DNA from: Bugula neritina
Taxonomy: Eukaryota; Bryozoa; Gymnolaemata; Cheilostomatida; Bugulidae
Assembly (NCBI GenBank): GCA_964035545.1
Contig: OZ037766.1
Span: 2,538,501 to 2,602,500, forward strand
DNA: 64,000 nt
Direction of reading: 5' to 3'
Shown here: positions 38,458-64,000 of the stretch, one piece after another
Layout: every line of letters starts with the position of its first letter
Position numbering within the stretch: position 1 is the stretch's first letter
Notes under the pieces: generated by a model
The model's input: the letters and a program-made list of their open reading frames with translations, nothing else
The model's database searches: none
Told to the model about the DNA's origin: nothing
Program-made: the position numbers and the translations under genes

Positions 38458-39852
38458 AAACTAACTAACTGGTTGTAATTAGAAGCATCGAACTTTTCCA
38501 GCTCAGTGACTATAAAGGCAGTGCAGGATTTTGGTTAAAGTCTGCAAATATTAAATGTTACAATTTTAGAGATTTTACCATCACAAAACTAAAATAAATA
38601 TATAATCGCACCATGGTTATGTGGAAAAACTACTAAATTTAGATTTGATCTTTTTTTGCTTGTTAACATCCATTAATACACATACAGTATGTAGGTTATA
38701 GTTTTCCAACTATAATTAATTGTGAACAAACACTACTTTTACAGTATAAATGTTTAATAAATTTATAAAAAAAAAGAACAATGTAAAAATTGCAGAAAAC
38801 TTTGGAGCAACTTTCAATTTATAGGATACAATTTGAAAGCTGCTAATGAAAGCTATAGTATCAAATAAATTTTTACTACGGTAGGCGTCACATGATGTGC
38901 ATAGCTTCTTTCACTCTGGTGCAGATGTCTATCGATTTCGTTATGCTGCTGGTTGCAATTTATCTGAAAATTTGTCATTGCAATGCAATTTCTCTTAGCA
39001 ATACTGCCCTGTGCTGCAATAAATATCGTTTTGTGTCTATAAAAATAGCAAAAATACTAAATTATATGAATGAAGCCGTAATTTACTGTTATAATATCAT
39101 TGCATGATATTTTATGGAGCATATAGTACATGTATTTGGAGTGTAGTGAAATTAGCGCTAGTTTGCTAAGCTATATTAGCTACACTAAGAAAAGCTTTCT
39201 ACAGCACAGCCAGTGCTAACTCTGGCACTTGGCAATTGTTGGTGCTAGTGAACTAGTGTAATTTTAAGAGAGCAAAATAATCTTGACGATGTCAATAGGA
39301 TGTCAATAGAAGTATAATAAAACATAATAAAGAACATCAGTGAAGAGTTAATGCTCAACTCAAAGCCTAGTTCACTACATGGAGTTTTGTACTCGATCAG
39401 AAAATGTCACCTAATGGTAATCTTATTTATAAATCTATTATTGATAAACTTTAAAAGTGTTATGCTACTGTTGATAGGTCGGCCTATTCCTGATATATGC
39501 GTTTAATCAACAACACTAATGGATAGGATATTGAGCATTACTACCAAATGAAGTATATTAATTAAAAAATATGTAAAACACAGTTTAATGTAGCTGGTAA
39601 AATCATAATGAGTGATTACAAGGCATGCTACATAACAGGCTATAAAGTGGAACCATCATTTCTGAAAAAAAGAACCACCAAGTTCAAGAATAAAAAATCA
39701 ACAAACTACCAAGTAAAAAATAATAAAAAAATATTTTGGTTGTGTAATAAAACTGTTAAATAGATTGTCTTTTATAACTGCGTAGCAGAAAGTTATATAA
39801 AAATAGAGACTAATGCTTTTTTCTGCGTTACATAAATTGAATACATAAATAT

Positions 39853-39858
39853 TTTATT
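39853..39858 (-). terminator. candidate poly(A) signal of the mucin-like gene
   Basis: AATAAA on the minus strand about 210 bp downstream of the stop at 40070-40072. Confidence 0.35.
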
Positions 39859-40069
39859 ATTATTAAGAGTTGCTGCCACTTACCAGAGTCAAGTTATGAC
39901 AACTCTGGTTATAACGTAGCAATTTGTTAAAAAGCATTAAATAAAAATCTGCCATCCGTATTTATGACTATGGAACCATCAAGGTTGGCCATTCAAATCA
40001 AAATAATTTAGAGAATAAAATAATAATAGAATATCTGAAAAATTTAAATTAAAATATTTAATATATGAA

Positions 40070-64000
<23,931 letters not shown>

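Larger units (their letters stand above)
34077..40069. other. intergenic region upstream of MGAT2 and downstream of the mucin-like gene
   Basis: No coding exon with consistent phase found. Contains a short tandem repeat (34808-34880, units with acctacctgtgtgagcaggt), triplet-rich cryptically simple DNA (36540-37200; 37500-37890) and paired small hairpins at 38355-38457. The MGAT2 promoter and 5' UTR exon(s) should lie in the left part. Confidence 0.5.

Noticed and set aside
34401-39107. Small open frames in the spacer between MGAT2 and the mucin-like gene
   Set aside because: No domain, no codon structure and no consistent splice sites; expected by chance in AT-rich DNA.

Overview
This is an AT-rich, intron-rich animal nuclear locus. 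Genes are split into short exons (mostly 70-270 bp) with GT-AG introns. The content (a Cys-loop acetylcholine receptor, mitochondrial enzymes, a Golgi N-glycan enzyme, a giant NIDO-AMOP-VWD-EGF-SEA membrane protein) and the dispersed SINE and MITE copies point to an invertebrate metazoan. A marine spiralian-type animal is my guess; the phylum cannot be fixed from this sequence alone. All exon models were built by hand from splice sites and reading-frame phase. Every exon-exon junction listed keeps the frame.

Layout, left to right: (1) 27-525, plus strand: last two coding exons of an unrecognised protein. (2) 3201-10449, minus: complete alpha-type nicotinic acetylcholine receptor-like subunit, 9 coding exons, 565 aa. 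(3) 15082-15922, minus: the last two coding exons of NDUFA7 (complex I); its 5' exon was not found. (4) 19375-25028, plus: complete MCCC2-like carboxyltransferase, 11 exons, 549 aa, with an unusual C-terminal half. (5) 26586-34071, minus: complete MGAT2, 8 coding exons, 474 aa. (6) 40070-64000, minus: the 3' 34 exons (1961 codons plus stop) of a very large type I membrane mucin-like protein, running off the right edge. NDUFA7 and MCCC2 are head to head; MCCC2 and MGAT2 are tail to tail. There is no operon logic; the genes look functionally independent.

Non-coding sequence holds a tRNA-derived SINE family (three copies with a shared 3' tail, plus two or more tRNA-like heads), a small MITE family (three copies), one MITE with a recognisable target-site duplication, a hAT-like fragment, several hairpins, a long perfect palindrome and many minisatellites.

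The most striking pattern is that minisatellites repeatedly sit flush against exon ends, especially 5' splice sites. In several cases each repeat unit carries a copy of the real donor site and the last exonic bases, making arrays of decoy donors. The second notable point is the MCCC2-like protein: its acyl-CoA half is well conserved, while the glycine-rich carboxybiotin-side motif is replaced.
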